From the NCBI RefSeq assembly GCF_018403765.1, contig NZ_BOVQ01000007.1, positions 1 through 64,000 of the forward strand: 64,000 nucleotides of DNA, read 5' to 3'. This DNA comes from Lactococcus nasutitermitis. Lineage in GTDB: Bacteria; Bacillota; Bacilli; Lactobacillales; Streptococcaceae. A program made the translations under genes and the position numbers. Under the pieces are notes generated by a model. That model worked only from the letters and a program-made list of their open reading frames with translations. It made no database searches and was not told the DNA's origin. This document shows, one piece after another, positions 17,317 through 26,062 of the stretch. The stretch's first letter is position 1; each line of letters opens with the position of its first letter.

Positions 17317-18420
17317 TCATTTTTTAGGAAATGAATAGTCATAAAGTTTGATACCTAATGATTTTTCAACATCTGGATAGACTTCGGCGTCTTTGACACC
17401 GGTTGAGAGTTGGAAATGTGACTTATCAATCTTAAATAAGACGACTTCTTGACCTTTTTTGACTTCATTGGTTGATAAGGGGAAAGCATCTTCGGTGCGG
17501 AAAAGCGTTTGGACGTCAGGATAGGTCGAGAGACGTTTTCCAGTTTCATCTTCAATTGCCATAAATTCATTTTGTGCGTAAAGGGTGAATTTTTTGCCCT
17601 TTTCATCTTCAATAACGATAGTTCCAATGTCAAAGGCTTGGTTAGTATAGCGCATTTTTTTGGAAATGACCTTGCCACGAGCGATAATTTCGCCTTTTGT
17701 TTCTTTGACAATGCTTGAAATCACAGCATCTGCCCCTTTTTTCTCAACTTTGAGAATAGTGTGTCCCAGATGAATGGCTGTTGAAAGTCCACCGATAACA
17801 GCATTTTCACGGACATATTTTGCAGAAAGGGGGTGACGCGCGGTGGCAATGAAGCCACCAGCTTGGTCAGATGCGGCACGGAGAATTTTTGAGGTCGTTT
17901 TTGACTTTCCTTCGACGACAACTTCGGTGTATTTTCCTGTTTCGTGTTTGCCTCCTGCGGCAGCTTGGATTGTGGTGTAATCAGGATTTGAATTGACACC
18001 GATATCGCCCATTTCTCCTGTTGGATGGGCACGTATATCGCCAGTCACGTCAACGATATAGAGTTCGAGTGCCGCTGCGCTAATCCAGCCATTGGTTGAG
18101 CTGGATTTGCCATTTTGTGGTGTCCAAAGTCCGACAATTTTTTTGTCTAGGCGTTCTTGGACGAGTTGGACAGCTTTTATGTAGTCTTTGCCTTGCATTT
18201 GCCAGTCGGTTGTGCCAGCAGGTGCGCCAATCGCGGTTTGAGTGAGGAGAACAGCATCATCTGATAATTCATCTATGGAAATTAAGTTGACATCACCTAA
18301 AGCAAGTGCTGCGTAGCCCATTGCTAAACCATGTTCATAGAAAGCTCCGCCACCAGAAGCGAAAACACTTCCTCCTTTGACTGCTGCTAAAACATCATCT
18401 TTTGTTAATTTTCTTACCAT
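17317..18420 (-). CDS. DUF917 / S-methyl-thiohydantoin desulfurase family protein
   Basis: The 367-residue protein has the DUF917 layout: 'DVLAAVKGGSVFASGGGAFYEHGL' at the N-terminus, then 'LLTQTAIGAPAGTTDW', 'STNGWISAAALELYIVD', 'DIRAHPTGEMGDIG' and a C-terminal beta domain. The family is now called S-Me-THD after an enzyme that removes the methylthio group from an S-methyl thiohydantoin during breakdown of S-methyl-ergothioneine; other members sit with hydantoinases. Being first gene of the minus-strand operon with the ergothionase-like gene supports this role. No hydantoinase or carbamoylase is in the window, so the later steps are not seen. Confidence 0.72.
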   Translation of the reverse strand: MVRKLTKDDVLAAVKGGSVFASGGGAFYEHGLAMGYAALALGDVNLISIDELSDDAVLLTQTAIGAPAGTTDWQMQGKDYIKAVQLVQERLDKKIVGLWTPQNGKSSSTNGWISAAALELYIVDVTGDIRAHPTGEMGDIGVNSNPDYTTIQAAAGGKHETGKYTEVVVEGKSKTTSKILRAASDQAGGFIATARHPLSAKYVRENAVIGGLSTAIHLGHTILKVEKKGADAVISSIVKETKGEIIARGKVISKKMRYTNQAFDIGTIVIEDEKGKKFTLYAQNEFMAIEDETGKRLSTYPDVQTLFRTEDAFPLSTNEVKKGQEVVLFKIDKSHFQLSTGVKDAEVYPDVEKSLGIKLYDYSFPKK

Positions 18421-18612
18421 TTTTTCTACCTCTAGTTATTGATAATGCAAATTTTAACATGAAAAAAGGAACTGAGCATTTGAATTTTTTTAAAGCCATT
18501 ATTTGATTTGCTTACTTTTATAAAATTTATAGCAAATTTTATGAATTTGAAAGTAGTTGCTGATGTTTGTGTGTTAAAATTCAGTTAAAACATAAAGAAA
18601 GTCGGTTAAGAG
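18421..18612. promoter_or_regulatory. Divergent control region of the ergothioneine-type cluster
   Basis: A perfect inverted repeat, ATAAAATTT-ATAGC-AAATTTTAT (18520-18542), lies in the middle. Identical extended -10 elements TGTTAAAAT face outward, one on each strand (minus 18451-18459, plus 18572-18580). The arrangement suggests one regulator controlling both directions; no regulator gene is adjacent. Confidence 0.6.
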
Positions 18613-20250
18613 ATGGTAATTAAGGCACAACGTGGAAATACATTGCGGACAAAAGGTTGGCGGCAGGAAGCTTTGCTTCGTTTGTTGGAAAATAATCTGG
18701 AAAATGCGGAAGACCAGGATAATTTGGTGGTTTATGGCTCGATTGGCAAGGCCGCGCGTGATTGGGGCAGTTATCGGGCGATTGTTGAGAGTTTGAAAGT
18801 GCTTGAAGAAGATGAAACGCTGGTTATTCAGTCTGGCAAACCGATTGGGATTTTAAAAACGCACAAGGATGCGCCTTTGGTGATTATGGCGACGAGTAAT
18901 TTGGTCGGACATTGGGCAAATTCGGAGGAATTTTATAAACTTTATGACCAAAATCTGACGATGTGGGGTGGCTTGACCGCTGGGGATTGGCAATATATCG
19001 GCTCACAAGGGGTTATTCAAGGGACTTATGAGATTTTTCAGGCGATTGCGCGGAAGCATTTTGAGGGAGATTTGGCTGGGAAATTTATCTTGACAGCTGG
19101 ACTTGGCGGAATGTCGGGGTCGCAACCTTTGGCGGGGGTCATGGCTGGTGCGGCGATTTTGGTTGTAGATGTCGATGAAACGAAAGCCGACAAGCGGGTT
19201 GAGACGGGATTTTTGCAGAAAAAAACGGCTGATTTGGATGAGGCTTTACACTGGATTCGTGAAGCGCAGTTGGCGAAAACGGCGGTATCTGTAGGGCTGA
19301 TTGCCAATGCGGCGACGGTTTATCCTCTACTTTTGCAACGGGGCGTGATTCCTGATATTGTGAGTGACCAGACGGCGGCGCATGATTTGCTGTATGGTTA
19401 TGTGCCTGAAAATGTGACGTTGGCAGAGTTGGCGGTCTTGCGCAAGGAAAATCCTGAGCGTGCGATTGCGTTGGCTGGTGCGAGTGTGGCGAAGGAAGTG
19501 CGGGCAATTCTTGATTTTCAAGCGCGTGGTTCGGTAGTTTTTGATAATGGGAATAATATTCGGACGCAGGCGAAAGCTTATGGTGTGGAAAATGCTTTTG
19601 ATATTCCGATTTTTACGGAGGCTTTCTTGCGTCCTCTGTTTGAGCGTGCGATTGGGCCTTTTCGCTGGGTCGCTTTGTCGGGCGAAAAACGAGATATTGA
19701 GCTGATTGACCAGTATTTGCTGGAGTTTTTTGCAGATAATAAGATTGTGACAAATTGGATTAAATTGGCAGGTGAATATGTGCCTGTACAAGGTCTGCCT
19801 GCGCGGATTAGCTGGTTGGGACATGGTGAGCGGACAAAATTGGCATTGGCGGTCAATCAATTTGTCGCGGATGGTATTTTGAGTGGGCCGGTGGCATTTA
19901 CACGAGACCATTTGGATGCTGGAGCGATGACACACCCGAATATCATGACGGAGAATCTGAAAGATGGTTCCGATGCAATTTCGGATTGGCCGCTGATTAA
20001 TGCGATGGTTGCCAGCAGTTCAAAAGCGGATTTGGTGGCAATTCATGCTGGTGGTGGTGGTTACGCAGGCTATATGCAGTCGGCGGGACTGACGATTGTT
20101 GCTGATGGTTCGGATGCGGCAGCTGACCGGTTGAAATTGTCACTCGATAATGATACAAGCCTTGGTGTGCTGCGTTATGCGGATGCTGGTTATGCTGATT
20201 CGCTGGATGAGGTGGAAAAGAAAGGCATTCGGCGGATTGAGACGGATTGA
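18613..20250 (+). CDS. Urocanase-family protein, probable (S-methyl-)thiourocanate hydratase
   Basis: The 545-residue protein is clearly homologous to urocanate hydratase: 'TKGWRQEALLRLLENNLE', 'GKAARDWGSYRAI', 'LTAGLGGMSGSQPLAGVMAG' for NAD+ binding, 'SDQTAAHD', 'DNGNNIRTQAKAYGV' and 'GPFRWVALSG'. Several active-site segments differ from histidine-pathway enzymes: the conserved 'GLPARICWLGYGER' has Cys replaced by Ser400 and Tyr by His, and the C-terminal 'HHGGGVGxGYSxHAG' is 'HAGGGGYAGYMQSAG'. These changes lie where the imidazole is bound, fitting a sulfur-substituted urocanate. No hutI, hutG or ftcD is nearby. AAGAGATGG at the start gives only a weak ribosome site. Divergent from the DUF917/ergothionase-like operon. 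Confidence 0.72.
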   Translation: MVIKAQRGNTLRTKGWRQEALLRLLENNLENAEDQDNLVVYGSIGKAARDWGSYRAIVESLKVLEEDETLVIQSGKPIGILKTHKDAPLVIMATSNLVGHWANSEEFYKLYDQNLTMWGGLTAGDWQYIGSQGVIQGTYEIFQAIARKHFEGDLAGKFILTAGLGGMSGSQPLAGVMAGAAILVVDVDETKADKRVETGFLQKKTADLDEALHWIREAQLAKTAVSVGLIANAATVYPLLLQRGVIPDIVSDQTAAHDLLYGYVPENVTLAELAVLRKENPERAIALAGASVAKEVRAILDFQARGSVVFDNGNNIRTQAKAYGVENAFDIPIFTEAFLRPLFERAIGPFRWVALSGEKRDIELIDQYLLEFFADNKIVTNWIKLAGEYVPVQGLPARISWLGHGERTKLALAVNQFVADGILSGPVAFTRDHLDAGAMTHPNIMTENLKDGSDAISDWPLINAMVASSSKADLVAIHAGGGGYAGYMQSAGLTIVADGSDAAADRLKLSLDNDTSLGVLRYADAGYADSLDEVEKKGIRRIETD

Positions 20251-20271
20251 TTTTTCACTCGATATTTTGTG

Positions 20272-20293
20272 GAGGCGACTTTGGTCGTCTTTT
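20272..20293 (+). terminator. Terminator after the urocanase homologue
   Basis: Arms GGCGAC/GTCGTC with TTTG loop and a T run; it abuts the rlmI promoter. Confidence 0.7.
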
Positions 20294-20309
20294 TTGGTAC
20301 AATTTAATT

Positions 20310-21593
20310 ATGGAAAAAATGATTGTAAAGGCACAGGCAGCACGACGTTTGCGGGCTGGTTATCCACTCTTGACGGCGGCAGATTTTTTGACAAAAATTG
20401 ATTTTTCTGAGGAAAAGTTTTTGACAGAATTGTCAAAAAAAGATTTTGTGCAATTTTTTGATGAAAAGAAGAAGTTTTTAGGAACAGGCTATTTGTCCAA
20501 GCAAAATAAGGGGGTGGGTTGGCTTTTGTCACGAGAAAATCGGGCGATTGATGCACTATTTTACGCGGAAAAATTTGCTCAGGCAAAAGCTTTGCGACAG
20601 CCTTTTTTTGCAGATGATAAGGCAAACGCCTTTCGTTTGTTTAATGGTGAGGGCGATGGACTGGGGGGCTTGACGGTAGATTTTTACGCTGGTTTTGCTG
20701 TATTTTCTTGGTACAATGAATTTATATATGCGCAGTCGCAAGAAATTTTGATAGCTTTTTTGGAAATTTTTCCTGAGATATTAGGAATTTATGAGAAAAT
20801 TCGTTTTGACAGGGTACAAACTGACAGCGTTGCTATCAGTTCATCCTGTCCGAGAAGTCTAGGTGCTAAAGCACCAAGCCCCTTCGGCAACTCTGTCAAA
20901 AATAATGGCGACCATATTTGGGGAGAAAAAGCGCCTGAACCGTTGATTGTCAAGGAAAATGGGGTGAATTATGCGACTTATCTTGACGATGGATTGATGA
21001 CAGGAATTTTTCTGGACCAGAAAAATGTCCGTGCGACACTCGTCAATGGACTGGCAACAGAGAAAAGATTGCTCAATATGTTTAGCTACACTGGCGCATT
21101 TTCAGTAGCAGCAGCGGTTGGTGGCGCGAGTCAGACAACGAGTGTCGATTTGGCGAAACGTTCTCTGGACAAGACACGGGAACAATTTTTCGTCAATGGG
21201 ATTGCGCCTGAGAGCCAGAAAATCTATGTGATGGACGTTTTTAGCTATTTCAATTATGCCAAGAAAAAGCAGCTGAGCTATGATATCATCGTCCTCGACC
21301 CGCCAAGTTTTGCGCGCAATGGCAAGAAAACATTTTCTGTGGCGAAAAATTATGGCGAGCTGGTCGAGGCTTCGGTGGATATTCTTGCAGGAAATGGAAT
21401 TCTGATTGCCTCAACGAATGCTGCGAATGTCTCACGCGAAAAATTTCGGCAGAGTATTGAACAGGCGCTCCGCAAAAAACAGGTCAAATTTGACATTTTT
21501 CAAGAAGAAAATTTGCCAGCAGATTTTCATGTCGCACGCGAATTTCCAGAAGGAGATTATCTCAAAGTTTTATTTATCAAGATTAAAAAATAA
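20310..21593 (+). CDS. Class I rRNA methyltransferase of the RlmI/RlmO type, invaded by repeats
   Basis: The 427-residue protein has an N-terminal PUA-like domain ('GDGLGGLTVDFY'), a SAM-binding 'LLNMFSYTGAFSVAAAVGGA' and the catalytic 'DPPSFARNGKKTFSV', typical of 23S rRNA 5-methylcytosine methyltransferases. Two repeat copies are translated in frame: FLTELSKK (20418-20439) near the N-terminus and a composite element (20804-20903) giving about 33 residues 'FDRVQTDSVAIS...NSVKN' between the PUA-like and methyltransferase parts. Without them the length is close to the usual 390-395. ATG 20310 follows an extended -10 TGGTACAAT by only 6 nt, suggesting a leaderless transcript. Activity of the repeat-bearing protein is unproven. 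Confidence 0.82.
   Translation: MEKMIVKAQAARRLRAGYPLLTAADFLTKIDFSEEKFLTELSKKDFVQFFDEKKKFLGTGYLSKQNKGVGWLLSRENRAIDALFYAEKFAQAKALRQPFFADDKANAFRLFNGEGDGLGGLTVDFYAGFAVFSWYNEFIYAQSQEILIAFLEIFPEILGIYEKIRFDRVQTDSVAISSSCPRSLGAKAPSPFGNSVKNNGDHIWGEKAPEPLIVKENGVNYATYLDDGLMTGIFLDQKNVRATLVNGLATEKRLLNMFSYTGAFSVAAAVGGASQTTSVDLAKRSLDKTREQFFVNGIAPESQKIYVMDVFSYFNYAKKKQLSYDIIVLDPPSFARNGKKTFSVAKNYGELVEASVDILAGNGILIASTNAANVSREKFRQSIEQALRKKQVKFDIFQEENLPADFHVAREFPEGDYLKVLFIKIKK
20418..20439. repeat. Dispersed palindrome in frame in the rRNA methyltransferase gene
   Basis: Centre GAAT; encodes FLTELSK in the host frame. Confidence 0.85.
20804..20903. repeat. Composite element A, in frame inside a gene
   Basis: About 100 bp bounded by TTTTGACAG and CTGTCAAAAA. 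Internal hairpins are ACTGA..GC-GTT-GC..TCAGT and GGTGCT-AA-AGCACC. It is about 90% identical by eye to the first two thirds of the element at 21674-21821 and contains no stop in the host frame. Confidence 0.85.
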
Positions 21594-21631
21594 TGAAAAT
21601 TCTTTTGATAGAATTGTCAAAAATTAAAAAA

Positions 21632-21657
21632 CTTCTCAAAAAATGAGAAGTTTTTTA
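21632..21657. terminator. Terminator after the rRNA methyltransferase gene
   Basis: Arms AAAACTTCTCA/TGAGAAGTTTT with T run. Confidence 0.85.
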
Positions 21658-21673
21658 AATTTATCTGAGAAAG

Positions 21674-21821
21674 TTTTTGACAGGGTACAAACTGACAGCG
21701 TTGCTATCAGTTCACCTTGTCCGAGAAGCCTAGGTGCTAAAGCACCAAAGCCCTTCGGCAGAATTGGATAACCCAACTAGCATAGCCGTAAAGTGAGCAA
21801 GCTCACAACGTATGTCAAAAA
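21674..21821. repeat. Composite element B
   Basis: About 148 bp from TTTTTGACAGGGT to TATGTCAAAAA. The first part matches element A. The second part carries the GTGAGC-AA-GCTCAC hairpin also seen in elements D and E, so B combines modules of both types. It lies between convergent genes. Confidence 0.85.
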
Positions 21822-21825
21822 CTTT

Positions 21826-23664
21826 TTATTGTGCAAATTGTGAATTATAAAGGTCAGCATACATTCCGCCTTGTGCCAGCAAACTATCGTGTGTACCTTT
21901 TTCAACGATATTACCGTGGTTCATGACGAGAATCTGGTCGGCATCACGAATCGTACTCAAACGGTGCGCCACGACAAAACTTGTGCGCCCTTTAAGCAAA
22001 CGGTTCATAGCACTTTGAATGAGCCGCTCTGTCCGAGTATCCACTGAACTCGTTGCCTCATCAAGAATCAAAATTTCAGGATTGGCAAGAAAAGCGCGAG
22101 CAATCGTCAATAACTGACGTTGACCTTGAGAAATGTTGGTTGCTTCCTCATTGAGCAGAGTATCGTAGCCTTGTGGCAAAGTCTGAATGAACTCATCAGC
22201 GTAAGCCATTTTTGCGGCGCGCAAGAGTTCGTCATCTGTCGCATCAAGATTGCCATAACGCAGGTTATCGCGGATTGTGCCGGAAAATAGCCAAGTTTCT
22301 TGCAGTACCATTGCCATCTGCGCACGAAGTTCGGAACGTTTGAGTGCTTTAGTATCTTGACCTCGTAGGAATATCGTCCCAGCTGTGGTATCGTAAAATC
22401 GCTCTAGCAGGTTAATCATGGTCGTCTTACCTGCACCAGTTGGGCCAACGATTGCGACCATTTCGCCCTCATGTACTTCCATTGAGTAATCTTGCATCAA
22501 CGGTTGCTCAGCTACATAGCTGAAAGCAACGTTATCAAATTTGACAAGACTGTCAGTGCTGATGGCTGGTGTAGCTACAGGATTTTCCATTTCTTTACTA
22601 TCCAAAACTTCAAAAATCCGCTCAGCAGAGGCAACAGTCGCCTGTATCGTGTTAATCATATTAGAAATATTGGTAATCGGTTGTGAAAACTGGTTCGTAT
22701 ATTGCAACATCGCCTGAACATCACCCAGATTGATGGTTCCAGAAACCACTTTCAAGCCACCAATGACTGCCATTGCCAGATAATCCAGATTATTGATAAA
22801 ACGCATCGTTGGATAAATCAGCGTCGAGACAAATTGTGCTTTCCAAGCAGCTTGATAATAATCATCATTTTGCTTGGTAAATCGTGTCAGCATCTCATCT
22901 TCATGATTGAAAGTTTTGATAACGGTGTGTCCTGCGTAATTTTCCTCGATTTGATTGTTCAAAAGTCCGAGATTGCGCTGTTGAGCAGAGAAGAAACGTT
23001 GCGACAATGGCGCAACAATGCGCACCGTCAGAAAAGCAAGTGGTACCGTGATAAAGGCAACGAGCGCCAGCTGCCAACTAATCGTCAGCATGAAATAAAT
23101 CGTCCCGACAAACTGTAGCACAGAAGTCACAAGCTGGATTAACGTTTGATTGAGTGTTCCTGATATATTGTCCATATCGTTAATCATTCGACTCATGATA
23201 TCGCCGTTATTGTGTGTGTCATAGTAACTCACAGGAAGTTGTGACATTTTAGCTTTAAATTCTTTACGCAAAGTAAAAACAGTACGTTGTGAAATCCGCG
23301 TCATCACACTTTGTTGAATAATCCCAAAGATGAAGCTGATAATGTAAATGATAGCAACATAACTCAGAATATGTCCAACTTTTGCCATGTCAATGTGAAT
23401 ACTGTGTCCAGCCTGCAGAGAATTTGTGACACCATTGAAAACAACAGTTGTCGCATTGCCCAGGATTTTTGGAGCTTGAACAGATAAAATAACGGAAATC
23501 GCAGCGATAACTAAGCTAAAGAGAAGTCCCCAGCGGTCACGTCGCATATATTTGAAAAGGCGGATGATTGTCGGCCAGAAATTTTGCGCACGCTGAGCTT
23601 TTTTCCCCCAACGTGAAGCTGCACCGCCACCGCGATTGAGATAATTTCCACCACCTCGCATCAT
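21826..23664 (-). CDS. ABC exporter half-transporter, consensus-site subunit
   Basis: The 612-residue protein has six membrane helices (about 50-335) fused to an ATPase: Walker A GPTGAGKTT, Walker B 'ILILDEATSSVD' with the catalytic Glu, and a degenerate signature 'ISQGQRQ'. A Gly/Arg-rich N-terminal extension precedes the helices. Its ATG overlaps the stop of the upstream ABC gene by 4 nt, so the two make a heterodimer of the LmrCD/EfrCD multidrug type. In such pairs one ATP site is degenerate, which fits the residues seen. The drug range cannot be read. Confidence 0.92.
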   Translation of the reverse strand: MMRGGGNYLNRGGGAASRWGKKAQRAQNFWPTIIRLFKYMRRDRWGLLFSLVIAAISVILSVQAPKILGNATTVVFNGVTNSLQAGHSIHIDMAKVGHILSYVAIIYIISFIFGIIQQSVMTRISQRTVFTLRKEFKAKMSQLPVSYYDTHNNGDIMSRMINDMDNISGTLNQTLIQLVTSVLQFVGTIYFMLTISWQLALVAFITVPLAFLTVRIVAPLSQRFFSAQQRNLGLLNNQIEENYAGHTVIKTFNHEDEMLTRFTKQNDDYYQAAWKAQFVSTLIYPTMRFINNLDYLAMAVIGGLKVVSGTINLGDVQAMLQYTNQFSQPITNISNMINTIQATVASAERIFEVLDSKEMENPVATPAISTDSLVKFDNVAFSYVAEQPLMQDYSMEVHEGEMVAIVGPTGAGKTTMINLLERFYDTTAGTIFLRGQDTKALKRSELRAQMAMVLQETWLFSGTIRDNLRYGNLDATDDELLRAAKMAYADEFIQTLPQGYDTLLNEEATNISQGQRQLLTIARAFLANPEILILDEATSSVDTRTERLIQSAMNRLLKGRTSFVVAHRLSTIRDADQILVMNHGNIVEKGTHDSLLAQGGMYADLYNSQFAQ

Positions 23665-25448
23665 AGTGAATCACCTCCTTTATTTTCTTCACTTTTCAAT
23701 GATTTGATTTCAATACCCATTGCAGATAAATCCTTATCTGAAAGCTGTGAACGCATGATTTCTTGGTACTGTGGACAAGATTTTGCAAGTTCTTTGTGAC
23801 TGCCAAGACCAGCCATTTCGCCATTTTCAAGGACGAGGATTTGATTGGCATTCATGACGGTAGCGATACGTTGTGCGACAATGACTTTAATCGCTTGTGC
23901 GTGTTTTTCAGATTGCGAAATTGCGAGACGTAACTTTGCATCTGTTGCGAAATCTAGCGCAGAAAAACTGTCGTCAAAGAGATAAATATCTGCTGGTTTT
24001 ATCAATGTTCGCGCAATCGCTAAACGTTGACGTTGACCACCTGAGAAATTATCGCCATTTTGCTCAACAGGCATATCAAGTCCGCCCTGTTCTTTGACAA
24101 AGTCACTTGCTTGAGCGATTTCCAATGCTTTCCACATCTCATCATCACTTGCATCAGGCTTTCCAAAATATAAGTTTGAGCGGACAGTTCCTGAGAAAAG
24201 TACCGCTTTTTGCTGAGTGATAGCAACTTTATCGTGCAATTCGTGTTGACTGATTTGGCGAATGTCTGTGCCATTTAACTTAATAGAACCGTCAGTCACG
24301 TCCATCAAACGAGCAATCAGATTGATGAGCGTTGATTTCCCAGAGCCTGTCCCACCAATCACCGCCAGCGTTTGACCAGCAGTGATTTCAGCGGTCAAAT
24401 GTGACAGCGCATTGCGTTCGGCTTCGTCAAATTTATAAGAAACATCGTCAAAATCTAATTTTATATCAGAAACATTTTTATCCAAAACTTTTTCAGGGTC
24501 TAAAACCTTGTCAGGACGTTCCAAAACTTCGCGAACACGCGTGGCGGAAACTTGCGCACGTGGCACCATGACCGCTACCGCAGAAAGCTGCATGAAACTC
24601 ATCAAAATCTGTGTGGCATAAGTCAAAAATGCGACGAGGTTTCCCATTCCCATCATGTTTTTACCAATGAGGTCAGCACCAAACCAAACAATCGCAATAT
24701 TTGTGAATGATAAAATCACAGTCATGATTGGCATCAACATCGCAACCGTCGTCAAAACGACACGGCTGGTATGTGTCAAATCACGGTTGGCTTCATCAAA
24801 TTTCTTAACTTCATAATCATCACGATTGAAAGCGCGAATGACACGGACACCAGTCAAGCCCTGCTGAAAGACAAGATTTATTTTATCAATCTTACTTTGC
24901 ATTGAGCGAAATCTTGGAATCGCAATGCCCATGTTAATCACGACTGCCAAAGTCAAAATCGGTAAACTGACGAGAAAAACAACCATCAGATTGGCACTCA
25001 ATTTCCATGCCATAAAAATTGAACCAATCAGCATCATGGGCGCCATCAACATCATCCGCAAAATCGTCTGAAAAACGTTTTGGAGCTGTGTCACATCGTT
25101 TGTCGTCCGAGTAATCAGTGTCGAATCGCCAAAATCATGAAATGCAGCATCATCCATGAACAGGATTTTTTTGAATAAATCATGGCGCAAATTCATTCCT
25201 AAGCGCTGACTTTGCCGTGATGCGTAATACACGTTAATAATTGCAGAAACCCAGCTTGCGATAGCGACAATTAACATAATCCCGCCCATATTCCAAATAT
25301 AGCTCATGTCGTGCTGAGCTATTCCTTTGTTGATGATATCTGCGGTAATCGTTGGCAACCAAAGGTTTGTCACAACTTGAATAACTAAGAATAAGAGCGC
25401 CAAAAAAACAGGCCAGAACTGCAAATAGCGTCGTCCGAGATTAATCAT
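23661..25448 (-). CDS. ABC exporter half-transporter, degenerate-site subunit
   Basis: The 595-residue partner has six helices, Walker A GGTGSGKST and a perfect LSGGQ-type signature (FSGGQRQRLAIART). In Walker B 'IYLFDDSFSALD' the catalytic Glu is Asp, so its own ATP site hydrolyses poorly. Paired with the partner's ISQGQ signature this gives one degenerate and one active composite site, as in heterodimeric exporters. It is first in the operon, with an 80-100 nt leader after a minus-strand TATAAT near 25547 and GGAGG before the ATG. Confidence 0.92.
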   Translation of the reverse strand: MINLGRRYLQFWPVFLALLFLVIQVVTNLWLPTITADIINKGIAQHDMSYIWNMGGIMLIVAIASWVSAIINVYYASRQSQRLGMNLRHDLFKKILFMDDAAFHDFGDSTLITRTTNDVTQLQNVFQTILRMMLMAPMMLIGSIFMAWKLSANLMVVFLVSLPILTLAVVINMGIAIPRFRSMQSKIDKINLVFQQGLTGVRVIRAFNRDDYEVKKFDEANRDLTHTSRVVLTTVAMLMPIMTVILSFTNIAIVWFGADLIGKNMMGMGNLVAFLTYATQILMSFMQLSAVAVMVPRAQVSATRVREVLERPDKVLDPEKVLDKNVSDIKLDFDDVSYKFDEAERNALSHLTAEITAGQTLAVIGGTGSGKSTLINLIARLMDVTDGSIKLNGTDIRQISQHELHDKVAITQQKAVLFSGTVRSNLYFGKPDASDDEMWKALEIAQASDFVKEQGGLDMPVEQNGDNFSGGQRQRLAIARTLIKPADIYLFDDSFSALDFATDAKLRLAISQSEKHAQAIKVIVAQRIATVMNANQILVLENGEMAGLGSHKELAKSCPQYQEIMRSQLSDKDLSAMGIEIKSLKSEENKGGDSL

Positions 25449-25575
25449 TTTTCCTCCTTGTATTTTAAGTTTTAATTAAGACAGTTAATTATTACTCACA
25501 TAAGTATTTAATAGCATTAACTAATCAGAAAATCAATAAATTTAATTATACCACTTTTCAAAGAAACTGGTTCAC

Positions 25576-25609
25576 AGAAAAAACCAGAGATTTTACTCTG
25601 ATTTTTTTA
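25576..25609 (-). terminator. Terminator of the DUF1398 gene
   Basis: On the minus strand, CAGAG-TAAAAT-CTCTG followed by GTTTTTT. Confidence 0.7.
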
Positions 25610-26026
25610 TTATTTTACGCTAACACTGGGATAGTTTTCGGTGTAATTTTCATCATTTATCCCGTAATAAGTGCAGGTTCTTTTAAGAAAATCGACTTCG
25701 TAGCTTACGATGCCAGCTTCCCAAGTTGCTTTGAGAAATTCAGGGAAACTTGTCTCGCCAGCTTGGTCTGCGCGCAAAGCTTTCAAAAATTTAGCTTCAT
25801 CGTAAGCTGGAATTTCTACTGGTCCTTTGACAAGAGGTTCATTCTGGAAAGTCACAGCCGTATTTTTTGTGAAAAAAGTGCTTTGAGCAGAAGGAAGATG
25901 CCAGACATTGCGTGTGACATTGGCTTGCCGTAAACATTCAGCAAGATAGGGGAAACCGCCTACTTTTGGTCGGATTTTTTCAGCTTTTTTCATAGCTTCG
26001 AGAATATTTTCGATAGTTGTAGTCAT
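25610..26026 (-). CDS. DUF1398 family protein (YbcV-like)
   Basis: The 138-residue protein matches the DUF1398 pattern, with 'PYLAECLRQANVTRNVWHLPS' near the middle and 'SFPEFLKATWEAGIVSYEVDFLKRTCTYYG' at the end. Members occur widely in bacteria and some phages; the function is not established. AAAAGGAG precedes the ATG. The gene follows the NAD(P)HX dehydratase gene on the same strand (36 bp gap) and may be co-transcribed with it. Confidence 0.75.
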   Translation of the reverse strand: MTTTIENILEAMKKAEKIRPKVGGFPYLAECLRQANVTRNVWHLPSAQSTFFTKNTAVTFQNEPLVKGPVEIPAYDEAKFLKALRADQAGETSFPEFLKATWEAGIVSYEVDFLKRTCTYYGINDENYTENYPSVSVK

Positions 26027-26062
26027 TTTGAGGCTCCTTTTTATAGAATAATGAGAGAAAAT

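Noticed and set aside
18995-19935. Long minus-strand frames opposite the urocanase homologue
   Set aside because: They are shadows of a GC-richer coding strand, without initiation signals or recognisable domains.
15784-20250. Simple histidine utilisation (hutH/hutU) annotation
   Set aside because: The MIO triad and the urocanase active-site Cys are missing, hutI/hutG/ftcD are absent and a DUF917 gene is present; ergothioneine-type catabolism explains all of these better.
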